NCBI GenBank assembly: GCA_016432725.1
Contig: JACJDG010000003.1
Coordinates: 7,594,001 to 7,658,000, forward strand
Direction of reading: 5' to 3'
DNA length: 64,000 nt
Source of the DNA: Streptomyces sp. DHE7-1
GTDB lineage: Bacteria > Actinomycetota > Actinomycetes > Streptomycetales > Streptomycetaceae
Shown here one piece after another: positions 17,625-26,078 of this stretch. Within the stretch, counting starts at the first letter, position 1. Each line of letters begins with the position of its first letter. The notes under the pieces are model-generated. The model was not told where the DNA came from. It saw only the letters and a list, made by a program, of their open reading frames with translations, and did no database searches. The translations under genes and the position numbers were made by a program.

Positions 17625-18558
17625 CTACGGCCGGTCCGGACCGGCGTGGGCCGCCCGGTACGCGTTCCAGTCGGCGCGGCCGCCGGCGCCCAGGACGGCG
17701 AGATCGGCCGCCAGCTCGGACGGCGAGTGGCGTCGCAGCTCACGTCGGGTGATCCGGGCGACCAGAGCCGGGAAGACCGGCCGCAGCGGCTGGCACCAGC
17801 GCAGCCACGGCGGGGCGTAGACGGAGCGGGCGCGGCGGGCGATGCCGGCGGCGAGCCAGTCGGCGACCTGGTCGGTGCTGTGGACACGGCGTGCGAAGCG
17901 TGGCTGGTTGCGGCGCAGTGCACTCAGGACGGGGTGGTCGTCGATACCGGCCACCATGTCGGTCCCGGTCCAGTGCAGGTAGGCGACGCCCACGGCGATG
18001 TGATCGGGTTCGACCTCCCCGCGCAGTGCCAGAGCGAACGATTCCGCACCGGCCTTGGAGGCGCAGTATGCGCTCATCATGGGGCGGAGCCGAAGGCGGC
18101 CGTGGAGGCGATCTGGAGGAAGTAGCCGCGGGTCCGTACCAACTGGGGAGGAAGGCCCTGGCGGTGTTGGCGGCGCCGACGAGATTGACGTCGACGACCC
18201 GTTGCCACAGGTCCGCCGGAGTGTCGGCGAACGGGCCGCCCGCCGCGATACCCGCGTTGGCCACGACCACGCTCGCCGGGCCGAGCTCCCGCTCCACCCG
18301 GCCGGCGGCGTGTTCGAGCGCGGCGCGGTCGGTGACGTCGGCTTCGACGCAGATGGTCCGGTTCGGCAGGGAGTCGGCCGCCCGGTGGAGGGTCTCCTTC
18401 TCGCGCCCGAGCAGGGCCACACTCATTCCGGACTCGGACAGGCGGCGCGCCAGGGCCTCGCCCACTCCTCGCGCGGCCCCGGTCACGACCGCGACCCGAC
18501 CGTGCAGCGGTGCGCCGCCACCGGGGCGGTGCCCGGCTCCGACGAAGATCTCACGCAA
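17625..18558 (-). CDS. Short-chain dehydrogenase/reductase (two frameshifts)
   Basis: When repaired, about 311 residues. The N-terminal nucleotide-binding motif is VAVVTGAARGVGEALA, followed by VVANAGIAAGG and, after the breaks, the catalytic YCASKAG (YxxxK). An N-terminal Ser/Arg region and a C-terminal extension flank the core. Two single-base losses, in G4 at 18145-18148 and G4 at 18081-18084, split the frame around IASTAAFGSAPMM; adding a base at each restores the expected order. The start is uncertain: TTG 18558 is the nearest with a GAGGG site. Its substrate is unknown. Confidence 0.82.
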
Positions 18559-18618
18559 TGCCAGCCCTCGTTCCCATAGGCGGAGACGGACAGCGCCGTC
18601 CCGGCTCGCATACCCGGT

Positions 18619-18645
18619 CGAATCGGTCGTATACCGTGCGATTCG
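18619..18645. promoter_or_regulatory. Inverted repeat upstream of WhiB gene
   Basis: Perfect 7-base arms CGAATCG and CGATTCG with a 13-base spacer containing GTATACC. GAATCG/CGATTC half-sites also occur upstream of the amylase-inhibitor gene (10320-10342), so a common regulator is conceivable. No binding evidence exists. Confidence 0.4.
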
Positions 18646-18836
18646 TCCGATGGCGGGAGTCGTGGTGCACATGGCTCCTCGCGGGGGCCAGGCGGCAAGT
18701 GTCCAGGAGCTACTACCGCAAACCAGGCATCCACTATTACTCTGGACCGAACCTCTGCCGGGCCTGCGGCACGGTTCACGCGCCGCAGCCGCCACCCGGA
18801 CTGCCAGCCGGCAGCCGGGCCGAGCAGAGGTGCCTC

Positions 18837-19166
18837 ATGACCGGCTTTCTCCACCCGCGCCCGGAGCGCTCCGACTGGCGTGACCAGGCCGCGTGCATCG
18901 GCGAGGACCCGGAGGTCTTCTTCCCGCTCGCCGACTTCTCCGCCCCCGGTACCGAAGCGTCCCTGGCACGGGCCATATGCCGTCGGTGCCCCGTGATCAT
19001 CGCCTGCCGTACATGGGCGATCGACCAGGGCGAGGACGACGGTATCTGGGGTGCCACGACGGCCGTGCAGCGCCGTGCCATCCGTCGCGCTTCGCCGGAG
19101 TCCGCCGGCCGTGGTCGACGCCGGCCGCGTGACCGCGCGGACGACTGGCTCGAGGGAGCCGGCTGA
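18837..19166 (+). CDS. WhiB-family iron-sulfur transcription factor
   Basis: A 109-residue protein with the four conserved cysteines at residues 20, 48, 51 and 57 (AACIGED; ICRRCPVIIAC) that bind a [4Fe-4S] cluster, and the WhiB signature DDGIWGATT before a basic Arg-rich tail for DNA contact. WhiB proteins of streptomycetes act with primary sigma factor in development and redox response. The start ATG 18837 gives a standard length. It stands alone, with a 278-base upstream region containing a GAATCG-type inverted repeat. Confidence 0.95.
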   Translation: MTGFLHPRPERSDWRDQAACIGEDPEVFFPLADFSAPGTEASLARAICRRCPVIIACRTWAIDQGEDDGIWGATTAVQRRAIRRASPESAGRGRRRPRDRADDWLEGAG

Positions 19167-19208
19167 CGCTCCGCCACCGCCTTCGCGGGTACCGCGCGCG
19201 GCGGCCGG

Positions 19209-19595
19209 TCAAGGCCGCACCAGGCGGCGCAGGGCCAGTCGGGCGAGTGGGGCGTAGCCCAGCAGGACGGGCCACGGGCCGCGCATGGTCAGGCCCGTCG
19301 TGCTGCCGTGCGTGTCTCCCCGCACGTCGTGCCCCAGGCGGAGCCCCGTCGGACCCAGCCGGACCCGCCAGGTCCAGGTGCGGTGGTCGTCGTCGACGGA
19401 TTCGACGACGAAGGCGACCCGCAGGCCCGCCACGGACTCCACCGTCCCGCGCATACCGGCGGTCAGCCGGCGCTCGGCCGTGTGCACGGCCTTGATCTGC
19501 GGGGACCACGACGCCCACTCGTCGACGCACGCGTAGCGCCGCCAGACCGTCTCCGGGGTGGCCGGGCCCGAGGCCCGCAGGGTCAGGCGGCCCAT
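19209..19595 (-). CDS. SRPBCC (polyketide cyclase-like) family protein
   Basis: A 128-residue single-domain protein of the START/SRPBCC fold: MGRLTLRASGPATPETVWRR begins the first strand and helix, WASWSPQIKAVHTAERRLTAGM is the family's typical long helix, and the curved sheet follows (GTVESVAGLRVAFVVESVDDD; WTWRVRLGP). Such proteins bind small hydrophobic ligands or, in polyketide clusters, act as cyclases; as a single gene beside HU and not in a cluster, it is more likely a general ligand-binding protein. Function unknown. Confidence 0.75.
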   Translation of the reverse strand: MGRLTLRASGPATPETVWRRYACVDEWASWSPQIKAVHTAERRLTAGMRGTVESVAGLRVAFVVESVDDDHRTWTWRVRLGPTGLRLGHDVRGDTHGSTTGLTMRGPWPVLLGYAPLARLALRRLVRP

Positions 19596-19650
19596 GGCGC
19601 ATCCACGGGGCAGCGCGCCGGGAAGGACGCCCCCGCGGTGCTCATCGTCG

Positions 19651-19914
19651 TCATCCGGTCTGGTCCCGCAAGTACTCGGTGAGGGCCTTGCCGGGGCGGA
19701 ACGAGGCCGTGCCGTCGGCGACGTGGAAGCTGCCGAAGCTGCCCAGGGTGACCGTCTCCTGGGTCTTGAGAGCCTCGGCGATCGTCCCCGCGTGCTCCAC
19801 CGTGCCGAAGAGGGTGTCGACGACCCGGCCGATGCCGTCCGCGTCGAGATCGCCGCCGTCCGCGCGTTCGGCATGGCGGCGGGCGGTCGCTTCGATGAGC
19901 TTCGGCTTGTCCAT
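19651..19914 (-). CDS. HU-family DNA-binding protein
   Basis: An 87-residue protein beginning MDKPKLIEATARR, with the HU/IHF dimer core VVDTLFGTVEHAGTIAEAL and the strand GSFGSFHVADG followed by RPGKALTEYL. Compared with the standard HU (about 90 residues) the beta-arm is shorter: TVTLGSFGSFHVADGTASFRPGK replaces the longer arm with the usual proline. It bends DNA as a homodimer; a second HU is expected elsewhere as in other streptomycetes. Confidence 0.85.
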   Translation of the reverse strand: MDKPKLIEATARRHAERADGGDLDADGIGRVVDTLFGTVEHAGTIAEALKTQETVTLGSFGSFHVADGTASFRPGKALTEYLRDQTG

Positions 19915-20021
19915 GCGCACATTCCTCGTGATGTCCCGGTGCTGGGGCTCTGCGCTTCCACCATCGCGGGGCGCCGGCCTCACCGCATCTCCCGGCGGGC
20001 GCCCGGGTGCGCTCGGACGGG

Positions 20022-20288
20022 TCACGCACCGCCGCGACGCACCGAACCGGCTGCACCTCGCCGGTGGCGAGCAGTTCGAGGTGCCCGCACCCGGGGCACC
20101 GGCCTCCGTCTTCCGCCGGGGCCGGCCCAGCCGCTCGGCACCCCGAAAACGCCCCGTTCCGGCGCACCCTCGATCCAGCGCGCGTACCCGCGCGCATGCT
20201 CGCCGGCGTCCTCGATGAACCCCTCCATCAGGCCGAGGGTGCCGCAGTGGGTACACGTGGGACCGTTCGGCTCCGTGAGGGCTGGCAA
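20022..20288 (-). CDS. Small zinc-ribbon protein (frameshifted)
   Basis: The protein starts at a TTG (20288) with PALTEPNGPTCTHCGTLGLM, one CxxC, then GFIEDAGEHARGYARWIEG. Two single-base losses (C4 at 20141-20144 and around 20099-20104) separate it from RCPGCGHLELLATGEV, which carries a second CxxC; together these four cysteines would bind zinc. The stop is uncertain, since a further frame change may occur near 20050. This type of zinc-ribbon hypothetical is common in streptomycetes; its function is unknown. Confidence 0.5.
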   Translation of the reverse strand: MPALTEPNGPTCTHCGTLGLMEGFIEDAGEHARGYARWIEGAPERGVFGVPSGWAGPGGRRRPVPRVRAPRTARHRRGAAGSVRRGGA

Positions 20289-20484
20289 CGGCGTGACCGC
20301 GCGGCCAGGGCCCCGCCACGGAACGGCGAGACCCTGGGGGTGGGGCGGGTCCGGACGAACTCTCCGGCCCCGCCTTCCCGTTGCCGGTCAGCGGGAGCGG
20401 ACGCCGGCCGGACGGGCGACGGAGACGGCACCCGCACGGTCGCCACCGGCCGCCCTGTGCGCGGCCCCGGCCGGCGTCACCGAG

Positions 20485-20963
20485 TCAGCCCCTCCTACGG
20501 CACATCAGCCACACCACGGCGGCCGCTCCGGCGGCGGCGAGCACCAGACCCCGGTTGTCCCGCGCCATCCGCGCGCCCCGGACCGTCCCGGCCCGTACCG
20601 GCTCGGGCACCTTCTCGTCCCAGACCTGCCCGGCCTGCGCCGCCTTGGCCCGTGCCTGCCCGGCCACTTGTGCGGCCTGCTGCCGGACCGGATCGGGCAG
20701 CTTGTCCTGCACACGCGACACCGCCTGGGCGGCCGCGGTCCTGGCCTGCTCGGCCCTGAGCACCGCCTGCTCCTTCAACTCGCCCGCCCGGACGGCCGCC
20801 TGGTCCTTGACCTCGGCGGCCTTCTCCTTGGTGCGGGCCTTGACGTCGGTCTTGGCCGCGAGCGCCTCCACCGTGTCCCGAGTTCCTGGCGGGTGTGCTC
20901 CACCTGTTCGCGCAGTTCCTCCGGGGTGGCGGCGGTCGGCTCGTCGTGGGGCGGCTGGGTCAT
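20485..20963 (-). CDS. DUF3618 membrane-tethered helical protein (frameshifted)
   Basis: About 160 residues. The N terminus MTQPPHDEPTAATPEELREQ leads into a coiled coil rich in Ala, Lys and Glu (VEALAAKTDVKARTKEKAAE), ending in a single transmembrane helix (GLVLAAAGAAAVVWLM) and CRRRG. This is the DUF3618 architecture. A missing base in the C3 run at 20877-20879 splits the frame at ELG/DTVEAL. Its ATG overlaps the stop of the holin-X gene (ATGA), so the two are coupled, a pair common in actinomycetes and thought to sit at the membrane. Confidence 0.85.
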
Positions 20964-21391
20964 CGGTGCGCACTCTCCTTGATCTCGGCCACGTCGGCCT
21001 TCACGTTCTCGATCGTCGCCTCGGGCGCGGGCGGCGCGGCCTCGGCGAACTCCTTCTTCCCCGTCAGCGCCATCACCGCCGCGACCACCGCGAGGACCGC
21101 GGTCACGATGAGGCCCGCGGCCCACACCGGCAGCGCCACCGCCAGCGCGGCGATCGCGGTGGCCACCATGGCCTGGAGCATCAGGAACCCGACCAGGCCG
21201 GCGCCGCCGAACAGCCCGCCACCCTTGCCGTACTTCCTGCCCTTCTCCTTCATCTCCGCCTGTGCCAGGCGCAGTTCAGCGCGCACCAGCTCCGTCAACT
21301 GCTGCGAGGCGCGCTGCACGAGCTCACCCACGGGCTCCGACCCCGCCGTCGCGTGGCCCGCGCCCTGACGCGGCTGCGTACTGGACGACAA
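20960..21391 (-). CDS. Actinobacterial Holin-X family membrane protein
   Basis: A 143-residue member of the putative phage holin superfamily III (Phage_holin_3_6). Residues 20-55 form an amphipathic helix (LVQRASQQLTELVRAELRLA), followed by KEKGRKYGKG and two hydrophobic helices (GFLMLQAMVATAIAALAVAL; AAGLIVTAVLAVVAAVMAL). A TTG at 21391 is chosen because GGAGGTGATC, the perfect ribosome-binding complement, lies three bases before it. Despite the name these proteins are chromosomal and not lytic, with unknown envelope role. It is the first gene of the pair with the DUF3618 protein. Confidence 0.85.
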   Translation of the reverse strand: MSSSTQPRQGAGHATAGSEPVGELVQRASQQLTELVRAELRLAQAEMKEKGRKYGKGGGLFGGAGLVGFLMLQAMVATAIAALAVALPVWAAGLIVTAVLAVVAAVMALTGKKEFAEAAPPAPEATIENVKADVAEIKESAHR

Positions 21392-21632
21392 GCCGATCAC
21401 CTCCTCCGTACTGGTCCCGTCATCCGGAAAGCGCACCGCGGCGCCCCCGATGAGCGCGGGTACCCGAACAGGTCGGTTCAGGACCCCGACTTCGCCTGTT
21501 CGCCGCGGCGGCGTGCGAACACCCGCCCGAGCGCGGGGTCCCGCGGTGGAAGCGGCGGTGAGACGGATCCGACACAGGGGTATCCGGCGTCACTCATGAC
21601 CGACGCGGGTATACGCGCGGAGGACGAACGGG

Positions 21633-22130
21633 GTGCAGAAGATGGCCGCGATGGAATCATTGCCCGTGGGCGAGGACGGCGTCACGCCGGGCACACGGCT
21701 CGTACAGACCACGGTGGCCCTGGACAGGGACGGTACCGACATAGCCCAGGCCCGCCACCTGGCCGTCGACTTCCTCACCCGCGTCCGCACGGAACACGGG
21801 CTGCCGGTCTCCCAGCGCGCCGTCGACCTCACCCGACTGGTCGTCAGCGAACTGGTCACCAACGCCCGCAAGTACGCTCCCGGCCCGGTGCTGCTGGACC
21901 TGCGCGTCGTCGGCGACACGGTCGAGGTCGTGGTGTGGGACTCCGACCCGGAGCTGCCCCTGGCCCGGGCGGCGGACGCCGACCGGGTGGGCCAGCACGG
22001 CCTGGAGATCGTCATGGCCGTGGCCCAGGGCTTCGAGGCGCAGCGGGAACCGGTCGGCAAACGCGTCACCGCGCGCATCGCCCTGATCGACGACCCCGGC
22101 GGTGCCGTTTCCGGACGCCCGCCCCAGTAG
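21633..22130 (+). CDS. RsbW-like ATP-binding anti-sigma factor
   Basis: A 165-residue HATPase of the serine-kinase anti-sigma type. The Bergerat elements are RLVVSELVTNARKYAP (N box) and VWDSDPELP plus DRVGQHGLEIVMAVAQG (G boxes). Start GTG 21633 has GGAGGA eight bases upstream; ATG at 21642 and 21651 are alternatives. GGGTAT sequences at 21578-21583 and 21607-21612 resemble the -10 of the Streptomyces SigB-type promoter, consistent with stress control, though the -35 is not convincing. It closely resembles the gene at 55821. It would phosphorylate a STAS protein and sequester a sigma factor. Confidence 0.85.
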   Translation: MQKMAAMESLPVGEDGVTPGTRLVQTTVALDRDGTDIAQARHLAVDFLTRVRTEHGLPVSQRAVDLTRLVVSELVTNARKYAPGPVLLDLRVVGDTVEVVVWDSDPELPLARAADADRVGQHGLEIVMAVAQGFEAQREPVGKRVTARIALIDDPGGAVSGRPPQ

Positions 22131-22175
22131 AGCGACCGGGCCCGGTGCTCCCGCCCGGTTCGCGCGCACCCGCCT

Positions 22176-23165
22176 TCACAGCCAGCCGTTGCGGCGGAAG
22201 ACCCGGTACAGCAGTCCCGCACCGAGCACCATCACCCCGAGCGCGCACGGGTAGCCGTAACGCCAGTCGAGTTCGGGCATGTGGGCGAAGTTCATGCCGT
22301 AGATGCCGGCGACCATGGTGGGGACGGCGAAGATGGCCGCCCACGCGCTGATGCGGCGCATGTCGTCGTTCTGCCAGGTGGCCACCTTGGCGAGATGGGC
22401 GTCGAGGACGGAGCCGAGCAGGTCGTCGAGGGCGCGGACCTCGGCGTCGGTGCGCGTGAGGTGGTCGGTGACGTCGCGGAAGTACGGCACGACCTGCTTG
22501 GGCCAGTCGTCCCGCGCCCTGGTGAACGGCTCCATGACCGGCACCAGCGGCTGCACGGCGTCGCGGAACTCCACCACCTCGCGCTTGAGCGAGTAGACCT
22601 GCTCGGTCAGATCGTCGCGGGCGGGTGAGAAGACGCACCGCTCCAGTTCCGTCAGGTCCGTGCGCACCTGGGCCGCGGCCCGGGCGTAGGCGTCGACGAT
22701 CACATCGGTCACCGCGTGCAGGACGCAGACGGGCCCGAGCCGGGTCATCCCGGGCTGCTCCGCGAGCCGCCGTGCGGCCTCCGCCGTGGGATCGTCCGCA
22801 CCGTGGCGCACGGTCAGCGCGAAGGACGGACCGAGGAAGATCATCACCTCCCCGGTCTCCACGTCCGCGGTCCGCTCGACGAACCACAACGTCTTCACCG
22901 CGACCGCCAGCACGTCGCCGTACCGCTCCTGCTTCGGCCGCTGGCGGGCCTGCACCGCGTCCTCGACGGCCAGAGGGTGCAGCGGCAGATACTCGCCCAG
23001 CCTCCGCAGCTCCTCCTCCCGGGGTTCGTCCATCCGGATCCAGGCGAACTCGTCCGGCTTCAGCACCGCCAGCCGGTCCAGGACGACGTCGCATCCGCCG
23101 TCCGCCCGCCCGCAGTCGATGTGCTCGCCCTCGCCGGTCTTCTCCTGGTAGATCACGCACTCCAT
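22176..23165 (-). CDS. CorA-family magnesium/cobalt channel
   Basis: A 329-residue protein with a large N-terminal cytoplasmic domain and two C-terminal membrane helices. The GMN signature YGMNFAHMPELDW follows ISAWAAIFAVPTMVAGI, and the second helix is YPCALGVMVLGAGLLYRVF. This is the CorA/MIT divalent cation channel. The start is ATG 23165 with AGAGAG upstream. A second in-frame ATG at 23198 begins MECVIGSTQRD, and the chosen start also begins MECVI; the partial repeat leaves the start ambiguous. It diverges from the HAF-repeat gene. Confidence 0.92.
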   Translation of the reverse strand: MECVIYQEKTGEGEHIDCGRADGGCDVVLDRLAVLKPDEFAWIRMDEPREEELRRLGEYLPLHPLAVEDAVQARQRPKQERYGDVLAVAVKTLWFVERTADVETGEVMIFLGPSFALTVRHGADDPTAEAARRLAEQPGMTRLGPVCVLHAVTDVIVDAYARAAAQVRTDLTELERCVFSPARDDLTEQVYSLKREVVEFRDAVQPLVPVMEPFTRARDDWPKQVVPYFRDVTDHLTRTDAEVRALDDLLGSVLDAHLAKVATWQNDDMRRISAWAAIFAVPTMVAGIYGMNFAHMPELDWRYGYPCALGVMVLGAGLLYRVFRRNGWL

Positions 23166-23300
23166 GTCTCTCTGTGTGCTTCCGATGACGCATTCCATGC
23201 ACCCGGACCCGACGACAATCACCGCCGGGGACCTTCCCGTCCGGAATCTGACGCAAGATCCTGTTGTCCTCCCGGAGCGACGTCGATCAGGCTCGCGGCC

Positions 23301-24343
23301 ATGAGACTTCTTCGACAGATCGCATGGGGCGCCGGCCTCGCCGCGACCACGGTCACCGCGCTGGCCACGCCCGCGTCCGCGGCCCCGACCGACCTCGGCA
23401 CCCTCTCCGGCGGGACGCAGAGCAGCGCCACCGGCATCAACAGCGCGGGCCTCACGGTCGGCTGGGCCCGTCTCTCCGCCGCCACCCACGCCACCCGATG
23501 GAACGCGCAGGGCACGATCACCCGGTTGGCCGACCCCCGGGGAAGCACCGGAAGCCAGGCGTTCGCCGTCAACGACGCCGGTGTCGTGGTCGGTGACGCG
23601 ACCGGCTCCGACGGCAAGGTGCCGGTGCGCTGGAACACCGACGGAACGGTCACCGATCTCGGGGCGCCACCAGGCGGCAAGGGCGGCGTGGCGCGGGCCG
23701 TCAGCGGCAACGGCGTGATCGTGGGCGAGACCTACGACGCGACCAGCGGACTCACCCGGGCCGCCCGCTGGAACCCCGACGGCGGCAGAACCATCCTGCC
23801 CGCCCTGACCGGCGACAGACAGGCATGGGCCCTGGGGGTCAACGGCTCCGGCGTGGCCGTCGGCGTCTCCCTCAGCCCCAACCTCCGGCTGCGTCCCGTG
23901 CGGTGGAACGCGGACGGCACGGTGCAGGAGTTACCCGCGCTTCCCGGGACACCGCCGGCCGGGCCAACGGCATCAACGACGACGGCGAGATCGTCGGCAT
24001 GTCCGGCGTCAGCACCCCGATGGGACCGACCCGGCGCACCCCGGTGCGATGGAAGGCCGACGGGACGGTCGCAGCGCTCCCGGAACTCGGCGGCGACGAC
24101 GGCGGCGAGGCCCACGCCGTCAACAACCTCGGGGCCGTGGTCGGCGAGTCCACGAACGGCGGACTCCGACCACGTGCCGCGCGGTGGAGTCCGGACGGCA
24201 CCGTGACCTCTCTCGGTGCGCCCGCCGACAGCAAGAACGTGTGCATGCCGGCCTCGGTCGACGCGACGGGCACCACGGTCGGCGAGTGCGGCATCGACGA
24301 CCCCGCCGACGCGAGCCTGTTCCACGCCGTCCGCTGGAACTGA
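23301..24343 (+). CDS. Secreted HAF-repeat protein (frameshifted)
   Basis: About 347 residues after repair. A Sec signal peptide (LLRQIAWGAGLAATTVTALA, cleavage after ASA) leads to tandem blades of the extracellular HAF repeat: DLGTLSGGTQSSATGINSAG, AVNDAGVVVGDAT, AVSGNGVIVGETY, and the blade endings TRWN, VRWN and ARWN recur about seven times. One base is missing in the G3 run at 23946-23948, between LPALPG and DTAGRANGIND; the repair restores the repeat pattern. HAF proteins are secreted beta-propeller-like proteins of unknown function. A hairpin after the stop ends the unit. Confidence 0.85.
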
Positions 24344-24350
24344 CGACGGC

Positions 24351-24390
24351 CGTGGTGCACCGCCCGGACCCGGCCGAGTGGTGCACCACG
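24351..24390. terminator. Hairpin terminator of the HAF gene
   Basis: Perfect 11-base arms CGTGGTGCACC (24351-24361) and GGTGCACCACG (24380-24390) around an 18-base loop, 7 bases after the stop. It also lies 28 bases before the next start codon, so an operator role for the methyltransferase gene cannot be excluded. Confidence 0.5.
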
Positions 24391-24418
24391 GACCTCCACC
24401 GGTGTTGAATACGGTCCC

Positions 24419-25333
24419 ATGAGCGGGAACGGGCGCGCGGCGAGCCGGACGGCGGTGCTGGTCTGCCAGGGCCGCGCTGCCGCGAACGGGAGGGCTGCCA
24501 CCGACCGGTTCGCGGATCCACTCGCGGTGGACCTGCTGCGCGCCGCGGAACGCGAGCCCGTGGACGCGGTACGCGCCGGCACCCCACCGCGGGGCTGGCA
24601 GGAGCGCACCGCCTACGAGAGCGTGCGGGCGTGTGCCGAGGTGGCCGTGGCACGGACGGTCGCGATCGACGAGGCGCTGCGGGCCCGTCCGACCGGTCAG
24701 CTCGTGATCCTGGGTGCCGGCCTGGACACCCGGGCGTGGCGGCTGCCCGGACTCGCGCGGACCGATGTGTGGGAGGTCGATCATCCGGCCTCCCAGCAGG
24801 ACAAGCGCGCCCGCCTCGCCGTCGCGGCGTCGGCGCTCCGAGGGCCTGACGAGAGCGGCCTGGCAACCGCCGAGCCACCGCCCGTGGCCCGTTCCGTGCG
24901 GTTCACCCCGGTCGACCTCGCCGTCGATGATCTCGGTGCGGCGCTGGACGCCGCCGGGCACGACCCGTCCGCGCCGACGACATGGCTGTGGGAGGGCGTC
25001 GTCCCGTACCTCACCCGCGACGAGGTGCGCGCCACGGTGGCCGCACTCGCCGCCCGGACCGTCCCCGGCAGTGCGCTGGTCGTCAACTACCAGGCGCCGT
25101 CGGCGAGGGCGGCCGCCGGCCGGCTGCTGGCACGGGTTCTCGGCGGTTCCGTCACGTCGGGCGAGCCGTGGCGCTCGCTGTGGAGGCCGCGGCGGATGGC
25201 CGCGCTGCTCGCGGAGTACGGCCTGCGAGTGGTGTCGGACGACGACCTCCTCACGTCGGCGCGCCTGCTCGGCCCGGTACGCGGACGGACGTCCCTGCGG
25301 TCAGGTCGTGTCGCCGTGGCGGAGAGCCACTGA
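24419..25333 (+). CDS. SAM-dependent methyltransferase, LCM/TIGR00027 family
   Basis: A 304-residue paralogue of the gene at 10887. SAM-binding glycine loop: QLVILGAGLDTRAWRLPGL; acidic loop: VWEVDHPASQQDKRARL; family signature: TTWLWEGVVPYLTRDEV. The start ATG 24419 is 28 bases after the hairpin of the preceding gene. These enzymes methylate carboxylates of secondary metabolites or unknown substrates. It converges with the TetR gene at 25376, with no close functional neighbour to indicate the substrate. Confidence 0.9.
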   Translation: MSGNGRAASRTAVLVCQGRAAANGRAATDRFADPLAVDLLRAAEREPVDAVRAGTPPRGWQERTAYESVRACAEVAVARTVAIDEALRARPTGQLVILGAGLDTRAWRLPGLARTDVWEVDHPASQQDKRARLAVAASALRGPDESGLATAEPPPVARSVRFTPVDLAVDDLGAALDAAGHDPSAPTTWLWEGVVPYLTRDEVRATVAALAARTVPGSALVVNYQAPSARAAAGRLLARVLGGSVTSGEPWRSLWRPRRMAALLAEYGLRVVSDDDLLTSARLLGPVRGRTSLRSGRVAVAESH

Positions 25334-25375
25334 CGGCACAGGGGGCGAGCCGTCACGCGCGCGAGCGGAGCCGTC

Positions 25376-26007
25376 TCACGCGTCGAGCCCGTCAAGCCCG
25401 TCGAGTCCGCTGAGCAGCAGCCTGAGTCCCCCAGGAACTCCCGGTCGGCGTCCATGGTCCGGGCGGTGCGGGCGGTTTCGGTCATGTGGGGGAAGTCGGT
25501 GGCGGGGAGTCGGGTGATGGCCGTGGTTCCCGGCCCGGTCAGGGGGCCCAGGTGTTCGAGCTGGATGGCTCCGATGAGGTAACCGAGCAGGGTGCGCAGC
25601 GCGACGACGCGCCGCTCACCGTCGATTCCGGCGCCGGTGAGGATGGTCAGCACGGTCTCCGACCAGCGCAGCACGGCGGGGGAGTGGTGCCGGTGCACCA
25701 CGGTGAGGGGAACGACCTCCGGGTGGGCGCCCACGGTGTCCCGCAGGCGCCGCGCCATGAGCACGACCTGGTCGCGCCATGACGCGCCGGCGTCCGGCAG
25801 GCCGGTGTCCACTTCGCTCAACACCCGTTCGACGACGAGTCTTTCGAGGTCCTCGCGGTCCTGTACGTACCGGTAGAGCCCCATGGTGCTCATGCCGAGT
25901 TCCTGGGCGACGGCACGCATCGACAGAGCCGTCAGACCGTCCCGGTCGATGACGGCGAGAGCGGCCGAGGCGAGCTGATGGGGGGTGAGTGACCGTGGGC
26001 GTGGCAT
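25376..26007 (-). CDS. TetR-family regulator (C-terminal frameshift)
   Basis: About 210 residues after repair. HTH: LASAALAVIDRDGLTALSMR, VAQELGMSTMGLYRYVQD (residues about 10-50). The C-terminal domain is of the TetR_C_1 type. Near the end one base is missing in the C5 run at 25428-25432; restoring it changes the reading to GGLRLLLSGLDGLDGLDA and a stop at 25376, a much more natural ending than the uncorrected Ser/Arg-rich extension. It is divergent from the peroxiredoxin gene and two operators lie between them. Confidence 0.85.
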
Positions 26008-26012
26008 GACGG

Positions 26013-26060
26013 TTGACAGCGTACGGCATACGCCTACGCTGGTAAGCGTACGTCGTACGC
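26013..26060. promoter_or_regulatory. Promoter with two TetR operators
   Basis: A rightward promoter TTGACA (26013-26018) and TACGCT (26035-26040), 16-base spacer. A palindromic site GCGTACGGCATACGC lies inside the spacer (26019-26033) and a second, GCGTACGTCGTACGC, just downstream (26046-26060), 27 bases centre to centre. The divergent TetR gene starts at 26007. The layout fits repression of the peroxiredoxin gene and autoregulation. Confidence 0.75.
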
Positions 26061-26078
26061 CTACGGAGAGGCATGCGC

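Noticed and set aside
20960..21391. Phage holin as sign of a prophage
   Set aside because: Holin-X proteins are routine chromosomal proteins in actinomycetes and here pair with a DUF3618 gene, with no other phage gene near.
22716..23300. Forward frame upstream of the HAF gene
   Set aside because: It is antisense to CorA; the HAF protein begins at its signal peptide at 23301.
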